From: Centroberyx gerrardi
Taxonomy: Eukaryota > Chordata > Actinopteri > Beryciformes > Berycidae
Length of the DNA stretch: 64,000 nucleotides
Direction of reading: 5' to 3'
Assembly (NCBI RefSeq): GCF_048128805.1
Contig: NC_136013.1
Coordinates: 1,057,126 to 1,121,125, forward strand
Shown: positions 1 to 10,640 of the stretch, piece by piece
How the letters are laid out: the number at the start of each line of letters is the position of its first letter
Numbering within the stretch: position 1 is the stretch's first letter
Notes under the pieces: generated by a model
What the model was told of the DNA's origin: nothing
The model's database searches: none
What the model saw: the letters and a program-made list of their open reading frames with translations, nothing else
Program-made: the position numbers and the translations under genes

Positions 1-55
1 CACAAGACACATTTGAGCCTGGGAAACACTGTTGCTCTTCAAAAGTCGTCATCAT
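1..55 (-). CDS. TAAR13-like receptor, 5' end only (gene runs off the left edge)
   Basis: These bases match 10352-10406, the start of the complete TAAR13-like gene, with no difference that I can see. They encode the N-terminal 18 codons (two Met codons, then [16 protein letters not shown], with one N-glycosylation sequon). The remaining roughly 320 codons would lie to the left of the window. I place the start at the first ATG of the ATGATG pair at 55-50. The match continues upstream through about 1.1 kb of flank, so this is a second tandem copy of the receptor and not a stray fragment. Whether the rest of the gene is intact cannot be judged here. Confidence 0.8.
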   Translation of the reverse strand, partial: MMTTFEEQQCFPGSNVSC

Positions 56-300
56 AAACACAAAGACACCCTAACCCTAAACACAGACAACCTAACCCTA
101 AACACAAAGACACCCCAACCCTAAACACAAAGACACCCCAAACCCTAAACACAAAGACACCCCAACCCTAAACACAAAGACACCCTAACCCGAAACACAG
201 ACACCCTAACCCTAAACACAAAGACACCCTAACCCTAAACACAGACACCCAAACCCTAAACACAAAGACATCCTAACCCTAACCCAGAGACAGAGGGTTC
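56..300. repeat. Telomere-like minisatellite next to the receptor start codon
   Basis: Tandem units of about 16-23 bp combine AAACACAAAGACAC with CCCTAA-like steps. On the receptor strand the repeat reads GTGTCTTTGTGTTTAGGG and runs straight into the ATG. The paralogous array is at 10407-10640; the two differ in copy number and in unit order. It may be the 5' UTR or promoter of the receptor. Function is unknown. Confidence 0.85.
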
Positions 301-306
301 AGGACT

Positions 307-332
307 GAGAGAGAGAGAGAGAGAGAGAGAGA
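307..332. repeat. (GA)n microsatellite
   Basis: An uninterrupted GA run. It is also present, slightly shorter, near 10659-10680 in the paralogous flank. Confidence 0.9.
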
Positions 333-1110
333 AGCTAAGGAGAGATATCTTAGCATCTGTCTTAGTATCTGTCTCTGTCTCTATATACACCTCTGACACT
401 CTCCTGACACACTGCACCATCCAATCACAGGCCTTTAAGTTGCGTACATGGTAACAAACAATTTAATTTCTGAACCAACCTCAAACTTGGTAAATCTGAG
501 CCAACACACTCTGGAACATCAGGTTAATTTCTCATTAGTAAGTTCAGCAGGTTTGACCCTGTGGCCCAGGAAACTGCTTCAAAATCCACTGTTCCCTTTG
601 CAAAATGCATCATGTTCTAAAAATAATGCTATTTTTCACTTTCCCTGTAAAGTCACTTTAACAATTTACTTTTGTGACCTTGTTTAACTGGATTATATTG
701 AAACAGTTCAGACATTTTGAATCACAGCCTGGTTTGATAAACGTGAGCTTATCAACTTGGCATTTTATTGATGTGTGAATGGTACATGATGTAATGATTT
801 GTAATTTGTTTTATTTTACACAATGTCAGCAAATCAAATTTGCCTTTCAGGACAATACAGATGTAGTTAATTGTTAACCTTTTTTGTGGCAAAATGATGA
901 AAACAGAGATAAAAGGATACCACACAAAAAGCTTTACATTGTTGATTACACACTAATTTACAACCTAAAACCACAAACCCACCTCAGTATGGTCAGGCAG
1001 TTCATTTTTGAGATGAAAAAGTTATATGGTTCTAAATTATATTGTTTTAAATCTACGACCATTATTCCCTTGGACAGGCTGGCATTAGCACTACCATGCT
1101 GCACTCTGTT
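333..1110. repeat. Duplicated upstream flank of the TAAR13-like gene
   Basis: Near-identical to 10681-11450. The two short reading frames at 448-687 and 10796-11035 differ by only two residues, but the surrounding non-coding bases are just as similar, so there is no sign of coding selection. I see no gene here. The block is part of a direct duplication with a period of about 10.35 kb. Confidence 0.8.
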
Positions 1111-1114
1111 CAGT

Positions 1115-1478
1115 ATAGTAATATACCATAGTAAAGTAGCATAGTCGTATACCATAGTATAGTAGTGTAGTAGTATACCACAGTATAGTAGTGTAGTAGT
1201 ATACCATAGCATAGTAGTATAGTAATATATTAGTATACCATAATATTTTGGTAAATTAGTATACCATAGTATAGTAGTATAGTAATATATTAGTATACCA
1301 TAATATTTTAGTAAATTAGTATATCATAGTATAGTAGTATATTAGTATTTTAGTGTATTAGTATATTAGTGTATTAGTATAGTAGTATACCATAGTATAT
1401 TAGTATATTAGTGTATTAGTATAGTAGTATACCATAGTATAGTCGTATAGTAATATACCATAGTATAGTAGTACAGTA
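1115..1478. repeat. AT-rich minisatellite based on AGTATAGT
   Basis: Irregular tandem units such as AGTATAGTAGTATACCAT. Related arrays lie at 11460-11697 and 21541-21870. The sequence can fold on itself because AGTATACC and GGTATACT alternate. Confidence 0.9.
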
Positions 1479-1988
1479 CAGTTAGAAGAAGCTGGTTTAA
1501 AAAATTCCTTGACAGATTTGGTTGTGTGAACTAATCTACTTTGTGTCTACTGGACTTCTGTGTTTGTTGAATGCTCCCCGTTTCTTTGTGTTTTGGTTGA
1601 ACGTGACAACAGTAACCAGCATGCCTGAAACTTTAACTTCTGCCTCCAAGGACCCAGTTTGAAAACTACGTCTAGTTACAAACACAACTCTGACACTTCC
1701 ACAGCTTCCAAATATATATGGTCTAAAAGCATTTCTTTGAGTCAGACATTGACAAATGTGGTAATTCTAGTTTTAATCATGAGCAGATCTGATACCTTCA
1801 AAATACAACAAATATAACCATTTAACTCATGAAATGAAATTGTACTCTATGGACTGAATTGCAAATGTGTTACCATAGCATTGAAAACAATAATATAATT
1901 GGCTTCATACTGCTTCTTAGTCCTCTTAGACCCAAGAATCCTAGCTGGAGGTCGACTGTCTGACAATACAAAGCGTTTAGAGACGGAC
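1479..1988. other. Unique sequence without a recognised gene
   Basis: AT-rich flank between the AGTATAGT array and the left LTR of the gypsy element. I see no coding frame, RNA gene or terminal repeat in it. Confidence 0.6.
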
Positions 1989-2712
1989 TGACACGAATTC
2001 AGGGGAACCCAAAGACAGACACGCAGACAGGAGCTTAGTTTTCAAGTAGTGTATTTAGACAGACTGTTCGGGGCAAGAGTCAGGTTAGGTCGGGCACTGG
2101 AGCTGTGGCTGGCGTGGGCCAAGTAGAGTGGCAGCTGAGGCAGGGTGAGCAGCGGCACCTCCCGGCTTGGACTGTAGGAGCGGTGGCTCGGCATGGACTG
2201 AGCGGAGTAGCAGCTGAGGTGGAGTGAGCAGCGGTGTCTCCCGGCTTGGACTGTAGGAGCTGTGGCTTGGCGTGGACCGGGCGGAGTGGCAGCTGAGGCT
2301 GAGTGCACAGCGGTGTCCCCAGGCTTGGGTCAGGCTGTAGGTGCTGTGGCTGGCATGGACCAGGCAGAGTGGCAGTGGAGGCAGTCTGTGACAAGGAGAC
2401 GAGGAATCAGAATCGGACAGCAGGCATACAACACAATCTAAACTATGACTAGAACTTCTAGAGTTAACTTGGCTTAAAATGTATAAACGTTCATAAGACG
2501 GGTCACTAACCAACAGTCTAGCGGCTGGCAGACAGCACACTAGAAACTACAATCTGACAAAGACTGCAGGCACAGCAGGGAGTAAGCAGTCAGCTTGATT
2601 GACGGACACACCTCCCCACGTGCGGAATGCAGGTCCAACCTATACACCCACCACCCACCGACAGAGAGAGAGAGAGAGAGAGAAGGACAGGTGCCAGGCG
2701 GCTGCCATGACA
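1989..2712 (-). repeat. 3' LTR of the gypsy element
   Basis: 724 bp. It pairs with 6638-7353. In the first 73 bases the two LTRs differ at three positions, so the insertion is fairly young. Most of the length difference comes from a longer GA run here (2663-2682). Four imperfect tandem units of about 78 bp occupy roughly 2107-2390. Confidence 0.9.
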
Positions 2713-2722
2713 GTACCCCCCC

Positions 2723-3490
2723 TCAACGGGCACCTCCAGGTGCCCCACCAGGCCGATCCGGGTGCTGCCGATGGAAGTCCCAGACGAGGGTCGGGTCAAG
2801 GTTGTGGCGTTTGGGAACCCAGCATCGTTCTTCTGGACCGTACCCCTCCCAGTCCACCAGGTACTGCAATCCACGGCCCCGGCGGCGGACATCTAGGAGC
2901 CGGTGGACGGTGTAAGCCGGATGGTCATCCACTAGCCGAGGAGGAGGAGGGGGCAGGACAGGGGGGGACAGGACACTGGTAGTGACAGGCTTAATCCGAG
3001 AAACATGAAAAGCAGGATGAACCCGGAGGGTCTGGGGCAGTTTCAAGCGGACCACAGCGGGATTAAGGACTTTCTCAACTTCGAAGGGACCAATGTACCT
3101 GGGGGAGAGTTTACGAGATTCAGTCCTTAAGGGCAAATCAGAGGTAGACAGCCATACCTTTTGACCAGGCTGGTATTCCGGGGCTGGGGTCCGACGGCAG
3201 TTGGCTTGCCTTTGGTAATGCTGGGAGGCTTGCAGCAAAACTGAGCGAGCAGTTCTTCAGGTACGACAGCAGCGATGGATGTGGGCCTGCACTGACGGGA
3301 CTGCGATCTCTTCCTCCTGGGCTGGGAATAATGGAGGTTGGTAACCCAGAGAGCACTGGAAGGGAGACATACCTGTGGCGGAGCTAGTCAAGGAGTTATG
3401 AGCATAGTCTTATTCCGGGCACAAACAGAACAGGCAGCAATGAAGCCACGAGTGTCCTTCCCCAAGGTAGGCCACCAGAAGTGACGGCGG
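2723..3490 (-). pseudogene. Gypsy integrase remnant: zinc-binding end, C-terminus and chromodomain
   Basis: The frame 2723-3238 carries the integrase C-terminal segment ([16 protein letters not shown]) followed by a chromodomain ([19 protein letters not shown]). Upstream on the minus strand, 3405-3490 encodes the end of the zinc-binding domain ([20 protein letters not shown]). The next recognisable peptide ([17 protein letters not shown]) belongs well after the catalytic core. The whole DDE domain is therefore absent, with the junction near 3405. At least one frameshift separates 3240-3360 from the chromodomain frame. The product could not have integrated DNA. Confidence 0.85.
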
Positions 3491-3627
3491 AGGACCTCCA
3501 GAGTGCAACTCACGCCGGGATGACAGCTGAGACGGGAGGCATGAGACCATTGGAGTACTCAGGACCGCACAGAGTCAGGGACAAACAAGCGCCCCGGAGG
3601 ACCGGTTCCGGGATCAGGCTGGGTGCG

Positions 3628-5223
3628 CTAGGCCTCCCGGATGGCAGACTCAATCTCCCAGGTAACCGAGGCGACGACACAGAAGGTGGGCAGGATGGTC
3701 TCCACAGGCGCCTTACTCTCATCAGCAGCATGCTGGCGAGACAAGGCGTTGGGCTTGATGTTCTTGGACCCGGGACGGTAAGTCAAGGTGAAATGAAAGC
3801 GTCCAAAGAACAGCGCCCACCTGGCCTGGCGAGAGTTCAGACGCTTGGCAGCTTGGATGTAGGACAGGTTTTTGTGATCAGTCCAAACCACGAACGGGTG
3901 CTCAGCGCCCTCCAGCCAGTGTCTCCATTCCTCCAACGCCAACTTAACCGCCAGCAGCTCACGGTTCCCCATGTCATAGTTTCTCTCCGCCGGAGAAAGC
4001 TGGTGGGAGAGAAAGGCATAAGGGTGAAGCCTCTGGTCTGTGGCTGAACGCTGAGACAGGGCAGCCCCAACCCCAATGTCGGAAGTGTCTACCTCCACAA
4101 TGAACTGCCGGGAAGGGTCTGGCTGGATCAGGATGGGGGCTGAAGTAAAGCGTGTCTTCAGGTCCTGGAAGGCTGCACCCGCCTCAGGGGTCCAATGAAA
4201 CTCAACAGAGGTGGAGGTGAGGGCCGTCAGAGGGGCAGCAACGCAACTGTAATTCTTGATGAAGCGCCTGTAGAAATTAGCAAATCCCAAAAAACGCTGT
4301 AGCTGTTTACGGCTGGTTGGCTGTGGCCACTCGGATACAGCTCTCACCTTGGCCGGGTCCATGAGCACCTGTCCCTCAGAGATGATGAAGCCCAGAAAGG
4401 TGGTGGTCGGAACATGGAACTCGCACTTCTCTGCCTTGACGAACAGCTTATTCTCCAGGAGCCTCTGCAGGACTTGACGGACATGCTGCACATGATCAGG
4501 AAGAGACCTGGAAAAGATGAGGATGTCGTCAAGGTATACAAAGACGAAACGGTTGAGCATGTCCCTCAAGATGTCGTTGACCATGGCTTGGAACACTGCA
4601 GGGGCGTTAGTGAGCCCAAAAGGCATGACCTGGTACTCAAAGTGGTCAAGGGGGGTGTTGAACGCAGTCTTCCATTCATCCCCTTCCCGGATGCGCACGA
4701 GGTGGTAGGCGTTGCGTAAATCCAGCTTGGTGAAGATGGTGGCTCCATGGAGAGGTTCGAAAGCTGAATTGATTAGTGGAAGGGGATAACGGTTCTTTAT
4801 GGTTATGTCATTTAATCCACGGAAATCAATACAAGGCCTCAAGGAATGGTCCTTCTTATCCACAAAGAAGAAGCCTGCCCCCAGAGGTGACGAAGAGGGA
4901 TGCATTATACCAGCAGCCAGCGACTCCTGGATGTAGGCCTCCATAGCCTCACGTTCAGGATGGGAGAGGTTGTAGAGGCGGCTTCCAGGCAGTGGGGCTC
5001 CAGGCCGCAGCTCGATGGTGCAGTCGTAAGGCCGGTGAGGAGGGAGTGAGAGGGCACGCTGCTTGCTGAAGACCTCTCTGAGGTTGTGATCCTCTGGAGG
5101 TACAGCAGATAGGTCAGGCACAGCACCTGGAGAGGACTGACAGGGAGAGGCAGGGACCAAGGCAGATTTAAGACAGTGTGTATGACAAACGGAACTCCAA
5201 CTGCAGATAGTACCTGAAGTCAA
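3628..5223 (-). pseudogene. Gypsy reverse transcriptase-RNase H
   Basis: A 531-codon open frame. It shows the RT palm with [11 protein letters not shown] (the YxDD active-site box), the upstream [12 protein letters not shown] and [13 protein letters not shown] motifs, and an RNase H domain ending in [13 protein letters not shown] and the tether-like NALSRQ. The frame is long and intact, but it is out of phase with the protease just upstream (5168-5590), and no start codon of its own is expected because gypsy pol is a polyprotein. It would copy element RNA into cDNA in cytoplasmic particles. I label it a pseudogene because the element as a whole is disabled. Confidence 0.9.
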
Positions 5224-5590
5224 TGTTGGGGTTGTGAATCACAAGCCAGGGATGACCAAGAACCAGGGGGACATTAGGGGAGCTGATGACGAAGAAACTG
5301 ATCTCCTCCTGATGATTACCAGACAGGTGGAGGGTCACAGGCACAGTCTTCTTAGAGACACGAGCTAACAATTGCCCGTTAAGGGCGTTGGCTTCAAGTG
5401 GAACCTTTAATTCAGTTAAGGGAATGTTAAGCTGCTCAGCTACAGAGAAATCAATAAAAATTTCATCAGCTCCAGAGTCAACAAGAGCAGGAAAAGAGTT
5501 GGATTTACCTTTCCACACCAAGGAGGCTTGAAGCAGGGTTCTTTGACGGGAGGAATGACACGTAGTTTGATCAATCTCTGATTTTATCAA
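5168..5590 (-). pseudogene. Gypsy aspartic protease
   Basis: The frame contains FPALVDSGADEIFID, the DSGA active-site loop of retroviral-type aspartic proteases, then [17 protein letters not shown], a conserved region at the end of the protease domain. It ends in a frameshift near 5205 just before the RT linker. It lies between the gag CCHC knuckle and RT, as expected for cleavage of the Gag-Pol polyprotein. Confidence 0.85.
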
Positions 5591-5639
5591 TCTCCTCCCA
5601 GTTACTGAGGGGCCTGATCTTTTAGCGGCCTCAGGGAGC

Positions 5640-6621
5640 AGGAGTCAATGAAGTGGCCTGGTTTACCACAATAGAAGCAGCAGTTATTGCACAACTGGCG
5701 TTGTCTCTCCTCCGGAGAGACACGGGCTCTCCCGAGTTGCATCGGCTCCGGCTGGGCAGTCGGCTCTCTCCTTGGCAGCTCTCGGACGTTTTCGAGGGTC
5801 GACGGGCCTCGGGTGAAAACGGAAGCACGAGGTGGCGAACGGCGAGAAGAAAACGGGATACGGCCGCTCCTCTCCCTCCGGCGTTCTCAGAGACGGTTGT
5901 CAATGCGAACAGCAAGAGAAATCAGCGCGTCAAGACTGTCAGGCTCCTCCCGTGAAACTAGCTCATCCTTTATTGATTCACCTAGGCCATACTGGAAAAC
6001 TTCCTGGAGTGACGCCTCATTCCAGCCGCTCTCCGCAGCGAGAGTTCTAAACTCAATAGCAAACTCCGCTACACTTCGGGAACCCTGACGGAGTGACAGC
6101 AGTCGTTTCGAAGCCTCCCTGCCCTTAACCAGATTATCAAAAACCTTCCTCATCTCCCGAGTGAAAGCTCCATAAGAGAAGCATATGGGTGACTGTTCTT
6201 CCCACACCGGACGCGCCCACTCCAACGCCTTTCCCTTCAGTCATCCCAAGAAGAAAGCGATACGGCCACGGTCAGAAGGATAGGACAGAGGTTGTTGATC
6301 GAACACCAAGGAACACTGCAGGAGGAAGGAACCACAGGAGCCCAGGTCTCCATCATATCGCTCCGGCTGGGGAACATGGGGCTCACGATGAGGAAACGTC
6401 TGAGCAGGAGGTAAGTCAGCATTGGAAACTGGTGCAGCTAAATCATCGGGGGACTGACCCTGAACGACAGATGTGTGTAGCTCGCTCCGCAGACTGGCGA
6501 CATTAGCAGATAAATCACGTAAACCTTCAACGACATCTCGTAGCGCTTGATCATGTTGCCCAATTAACGCTCCCTGGTTTGAGATGGCTTGGCGGATCGA
6601 ATCGGCATCTGCTGGGTTCAT
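5640..6621 (-). pseudogene. Gypsy gag with CCHC zinc knuckle (broken)
   Basis: Starts at ATG 6621-6619, 17 bp inside the 5' LTR. The N-terminal half is coiled-coil-like (residues 1-60). The capsid-like part continues in the same frame after an in-frame TGA at 6243-6241 and reaches a second TGA at 5889-5887. The CCHC knuckle [14 protein letters not shown] is encoded near 5643-5690. The second TGA replaces an expected Arg codon, a likely CpG-to-TpG change. Confidence 0.85.
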
Positions 6622-6637
6622 TCTGGTCAGATCGTAC

Positions 6638-7353
6638 TGACACGATTTCAGGGGAACCCAAAGACAGACACACAGACAGGAGCTTAGTTTTCAAGCAGTG
6701 TATTTAGACAGACTGTTCGGGGCAAGAGTCAGGTTAGGTCGGGCACTGGAGCTGTGGCTGGCATGGGCCAAGTAGAGTGGCAGCTGAGGCAGGGTGAGCA
6801 GCGGCGTCCCCCGGCTTGGACTGTAGGAGCGGCGGCTCGGCATGGACCGGGCGGAGTGGCAGCTGAGGCGGAGTGAGCAGCGGTGTCTCCCGGCTTGGAC
6901 TGTAGGAGCTGTGGCTTGGCGTGGACCAGGCGGAGTGGCAGCTGAGGCTGAGTGCGCAGCGGTGTCCCCAGGCTTGGGTCAGGCTGTAGGTCCTGTGACT
7001 GGCGTGGACCAGGCAGAGTGGCAGTGGAGGCAGTCTGTGACAAGGAGACGAGGAATCAGAATCGAACAGCAGGCACACAACACAATCTAAACTATGACTA
7101 GAAATTCTAGAGTTAACTTGGCTTAAAACGTATAAACGTTCATAAGACGGGTCACTAACCAACAGTCTAGTAGCTGGCAGGCAGCACACTAGAAACTACG
7201 ATCTGACAAAGACTGCAGGCACAGCAGGGAATAAGTAATCAGTTTGATTGACGGACACACCTCCCCACGTGCGGAATGCAGGTCCAACCTATACACCCAC
7301 CACACACCGACAGAGAGAGAGAGCCGGAGAGGTGCCAGGCGGCTGCCATGACA
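6638..7353 (-). repeat. 5' LTR of the gypsy element
   Basis: 716 bp, partner of 1989-2712. It contains the same four imperfect 78-bp tandem units (about 6755-7040) and a short GA run. Confidence 0.9.
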
Positions 7354-9383
7354 TGGACTGACTTGAGTCGAGCTTCTAGTCTGCTGAATTCAGCATTATC
7401 ACCCGATGCTTTTGCCGGGGAACCCAGTCCTCTGAACTGAGTTGATCAGCAAAGCCCATCATGCCATAGGGAATTCCTGGTGTAATCTGGAGACGTACAG
7501 TAGATATGATGAAGTGATACACCAATGTATAAGTGCTTTGACAAATGTTGAATTCTGAGGTATTCAGAGGGTGGTTCATAACAACTCCATGTCTGAACCG
7601 GTAATCCCTTAAAATAACCCCTTCATTTACATTAATTCACCCCATAATTCATGCAAAATCCCCTTAAAATGAGTTAAGGGAATTATTAATGGAGGAGACC
7701 CCATCAAAACCTCCTTAAACCCCCCCTTAATATTTGAATGCTTACTTTCTAACTTAATGATATATTAAGGGAGACAGGAACTTTCTCTAAATAACTCATT
7801 AATAACCTGTAAACCTGCACAAAAGACGTGAAGAATCCCTTAATTTCTAGTGTCTCCATGAATCAACCCATGAATAAATCCATTAAAAACCCATGATACT
7901 AATCTTACTTTTTTAAAGCTATGTTATTTTTAATGGATAATTAATGTTTATGTAATGAGAAATTAAGGACATTTCAGGGATAAAATTAAGGGGTTTGGTT
8001 TATTAGTGATGTGGTTTTTAAAATGTTTTGAAATCTTACTAATGTTAAGATTACAGACACATTTGTCATATCTGTACAACAGGATAACTGGATAGAATGA
8101 TAGATTCCAATTTTACCAATTTGTTTATGACAGTAAAACATCATGAACCACGACCATCCAAACCAGCAGTTGTAGATTATGGTATCACTTATCATGAGAC
8201 GCCCAACTACTTTATCTATATTTGCTTATCTTGAGACAGTTATGTAGATGTCATTTAAAAATGTGTTTGCTTAAGGACACAGAAATAAATAAAGTCTTAT
8301 GTATTGTGCTTTTCAAGATAAGTGCATTCATTTTCCATTGGTGATAGATGGAATATTTTTAAGGCTTGAATATATTTGCCGTTGCATGCTGTACTTATTT
8401 TCTGTGCTGCAACTGAAGACAGAGGAAGACAAACAGCAGAACAGAAAGACAAAATATCTCTTGAGCTTAATGGAACTCCTGAAGAGTGTAATTGTAAATA
8501 TTGCTTTGATGCAGATAAACTGAAAAAAAAAAAATAGAATGATGATGCTAAAGATGACATTATCACTATTGCCTTTGTTTTATGGTGATTGCCTGTACTT
8601 TGTCTATGCAAAATTAAATAATGTTAATATTCATAAGTTTGTTATTTGTAACAGTGTGTGAACAAGATGAAACTGTCTCACTGTCTGTCACTGTAGAGCA
8701 TTACATCAACCTATTTGCTTGTACTGAGTATTTGATGCAGTGTTTTCTGATGCAGTGTGGCCTTCATTGTACTAAAGTTGGTCCATCCTTCTATTATTGA
8801 GAAAAAAGCTTCAGCTGTAGTTTATGACAAAAGCCATAACAATGATGTTCATTTTACATCAAAACACCCACACATAACATGTAAAAAGATTTTGATTTGT
8901 TGATGTATTCTATCACAATTGTAATTTATGTAAGGGATATTATATTATTATTGCATTTCACCCTAAAATGTTTGTAAAATCCATGTAAGTTTTCTTAACA
9001 TAAGAAAAACATATATTTATGCTAATGTAGGGCGTTCAAGCGACGTCTTATTTTTCATTGAAATAACTTCAGCCATCTGAGTCATGTGTACATCGATTAA
9101 AAAATTCACCATAGAATATACTGTAGCTTGAAAAGAGCAATCAGTAAAGAGACAAAAGTAATCAAGGGCAGACGCACTGAGATGAGGCATGATGTTCCAG
9201 AAAATGAGCTCTAACATTGAGTTCATCTGCAGCTAGACAAAACACAAATGTTTTTGAAAAGATTGTTGATAAACACTAGAGAAAAACAACAAAGACCTAT
9301 CCTTCATACAAGTACATAGAACCTCGTTTTAAAAATAACACATTTGAAAATAGGAATCAGTATGATCTCCTGGCATAACTGTG
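7354..9383. other. Intergenic sequence downstream of the TAAR13-like gene
   Basis: AT-rich. No long reading frame and no RNA gene was seen. The stretch 7600-7995 is rich in CCTTAA/TTAAGG words and might be an old MITE, but I could not define clean terminal repeats. The 3' UTR of the receptor would lie at the right end of this interval. Confidence 0.5.
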
Positions 9384-10406
9384 TCAATTAACAGATAAAT
9401 TTATGGTTGAAGAATGGCAGTTGAATATTTTCAGAGTGACAATAAGACGGAAACATTTCCTGAACCAAGGATAAAACAAGGCATAAATAATTGGGTTCAA
9501 GGTTGAGTTGAAGTAACCCAACCAAACAAATACTTCAAACAGGGCAGCAGGCGTGCTGAAGCCGGTGTAGGCATCAATTATAGAATTCAGAAAAAAAGGC
9601 ATCCAACAAAAGATGAAAGCACCGACCACAATACCTAGAGTCTTCGCTGCCTTCTGCTCAGAGCGTTTAATCAGTCCGCCTCTTCCTCTGTCATTTGAAC
9701 TTATACAATGGCTGATGTCTTCAATCTTTCTTACATGCTCTTTAGCCACAAAAAATATTTTAGTGTACAGGCCAACCATTACAGTGCAAGGAAAGAAAAA
9801 GGCAATAAGAGTGTCCAGAGTTCCCCACAGGGTGTTGAAGAGCAGGTTGCAGCTGCCCAGGCAGTAGATTGACGCCAGGTATTCTTCTAAACCGGCGACA
9901 TTGGCCTTTGAGTACAGCAGTCCGTAAGAGTAGAGAGCAGCCAACGCCCAGCTGGCAAATACCATGAGCCAGGCCACCGACATGGTGATGTTCCTGGAGT
10001 AATGCAGAGGGTTGCATACCGCTTCGTGTCGGTCCACAGCGATGCAGATGAGGTGGAAGATGGAGACGGAGGTGAGGAACATGTCGAAGCTGGAGTGCAG
10101 CAGGCAGAAAGCGTCCCCGTAGAGCCAGCAGCCTCGAACTGCCCGCAGCGCGCTGAACGGCATCACAGTGACGCCCAGCAGCAGGTCGGCCGCCGCCAGA
10201 GACAAAATCAACACGTTGGTGGGATTCTGCAGCTGCTTGAAATGAGCGATAGACACAATGACAACAGAGTTCCCCACAACAGTAACCAGCATGCCGGAAA
10301 CAAACACCACATACAGGGCGACCTGGGTTCCCACACTGAACTGTGTCCGGACACAAGACACATTTGAGCCTGGGAAACACTGTTGCTCTTCAAAAGTCGT
10401 CATCAT
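9384..10406 (-). CDS. Trace amine-associated receptor 13-like (complete, single exon)
   Basis: A 340-residue class A GPCR, predicted to sit in the plasma membrane or cilia of olfactory neurons and to signal through a Gs/Golf-type protein. Visible: sequon at N15, seven hydrophobic helices, TM2 Asp74, C101-C182 disulfide pair, D108 (3.32), D198 (5.42), FCWMPFF with W268 (6.48), and the TAAR fingerprint NSTLNPIIY at 300-308. The long stretch [16 protein letters not shown] is typical of the teleost TAAR13 group, in which Asp3.32 plus Asp5.42 bind diamines such as cadaverine; the ligand here is inferred. Oddity: the DRY motif reads DRH (125-127). A GTG codon two codons upstream is open, but the ATGATG pair is the sensible start. 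Transcription would begin in or beyond the telomere-like minisatellite that abuts the start. Confidence 0.93.
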   Translation of the reverse strand: MMTTFEEQQCFPGSNVSCVRTQFSVGTQVALYVVFVSGMLVTVVGNSVVIVSIAHFKQLQNPTNVLILSLAAADLLLGVTVMPFSALRAVRGCWLYGDAFCLLHSSFDMFLTSVSIFHLICIAVDRHEAVCNPLHYSRNITMSVAWLMVFASWALAALYSYGLLYSKANVAGLEEYLASIYCLGSCNLLFNTLWGTLDTLIAFFFPCTVMVGLYTKIFFVAKEHVRKIEDISHCISSNDRGRGGLIKRSEQKAAKTLGIVVGAFIFCWMPFFLNSIIDAYTGFSTPAALFEVFVWLGYFNSTLNPIIYALFYPWFRKCFRLIVTLKIFNCHSSTINLSVN

Positions 10407-10640
10407 AAACACAAAGACACCTGAACCCTAAACACAAAAACACCCTAACCCTAAACACAAAGACACCCAAACCCTAAACACAAAGACACCTGAACCCTAA
10501 ACACAAAGACACCTGAACCCTAAACACAGACACCCTAACCCGAAACACAGACACCCTAACCCTAAACACAAAGACACCCAAACCCTAAACACAAAGACAC
10601 CCAAACCTTAAACACAAAGACATCCTAACCCTAACCCAGA
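10407..10640. repeat. Telomere-like minisatellite upstream of the TAAR13-like gene
   Basis: Same units as 56-300, beginning directly at the start codon. Copy order differs from the left array, so it evolves by slippage or unequal exchange. Confidence 0.85.

Larger units (their letters stand above)
1989..7353 (-). mobile_element. Ty3/gypsy LTR retrotransposon with integrase-core deletion
   Basis: A 5.4-kb element read on the minus strand. It has direct LTRs at 1989-2712 and 6638-7353, both starting TG and ending CA on the plus strand. The flanking five bases (CGGAC at 1984-1988 and TGGAC at 7354-7358) agree at four of five positions, consistent with a target-site duplication. Internal order is canonical for Ty3/gypsy: gag with CCHC knuckle, protease, reverse transcriptase, RNase H, integrase C-terminus, chromodomain. 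A purine-rich tract precedes the 3' LTR (2713-2728 on the plus strand). The copy is dead: gag has two in-frame TGA codons, protease and RT are out of frame, and the DDE core of integrase is missing. I found no clear TGG-type primer-binding site. Confidence 0.9.

Noticed and set aside
56-300. CRISPR-like direct repeats
   Set aside because: Units lack unique spacers and the sequence is a eukaryotic minisatellite.
448-687. 79-codon frame repeated at 10796-11035
   Set aside because: It is preserved only because the whole block is duplicated; the non-coding neighbours are equally similar and no domain is recognisable.
2042-2540. Three overlapping Ser/Pro-rich frames in the LTR (and 6729-7189)
   Set aside because: Produced by the 78-bp LTR tandem units; no start context or family resemblance.
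7600-7995. Possible MITE downstream of the TAAR13-like gene
   Set aside because: CCTTAA/TTAAGG words recur but no matching ends or target duplication could be defined.
10407-10412. GTG start two codons upstream of the TAAR13-like ATG
   Set aside because: Vertebrate translation normally starts at ATG, and the two extra codons belong to the minisatellite.
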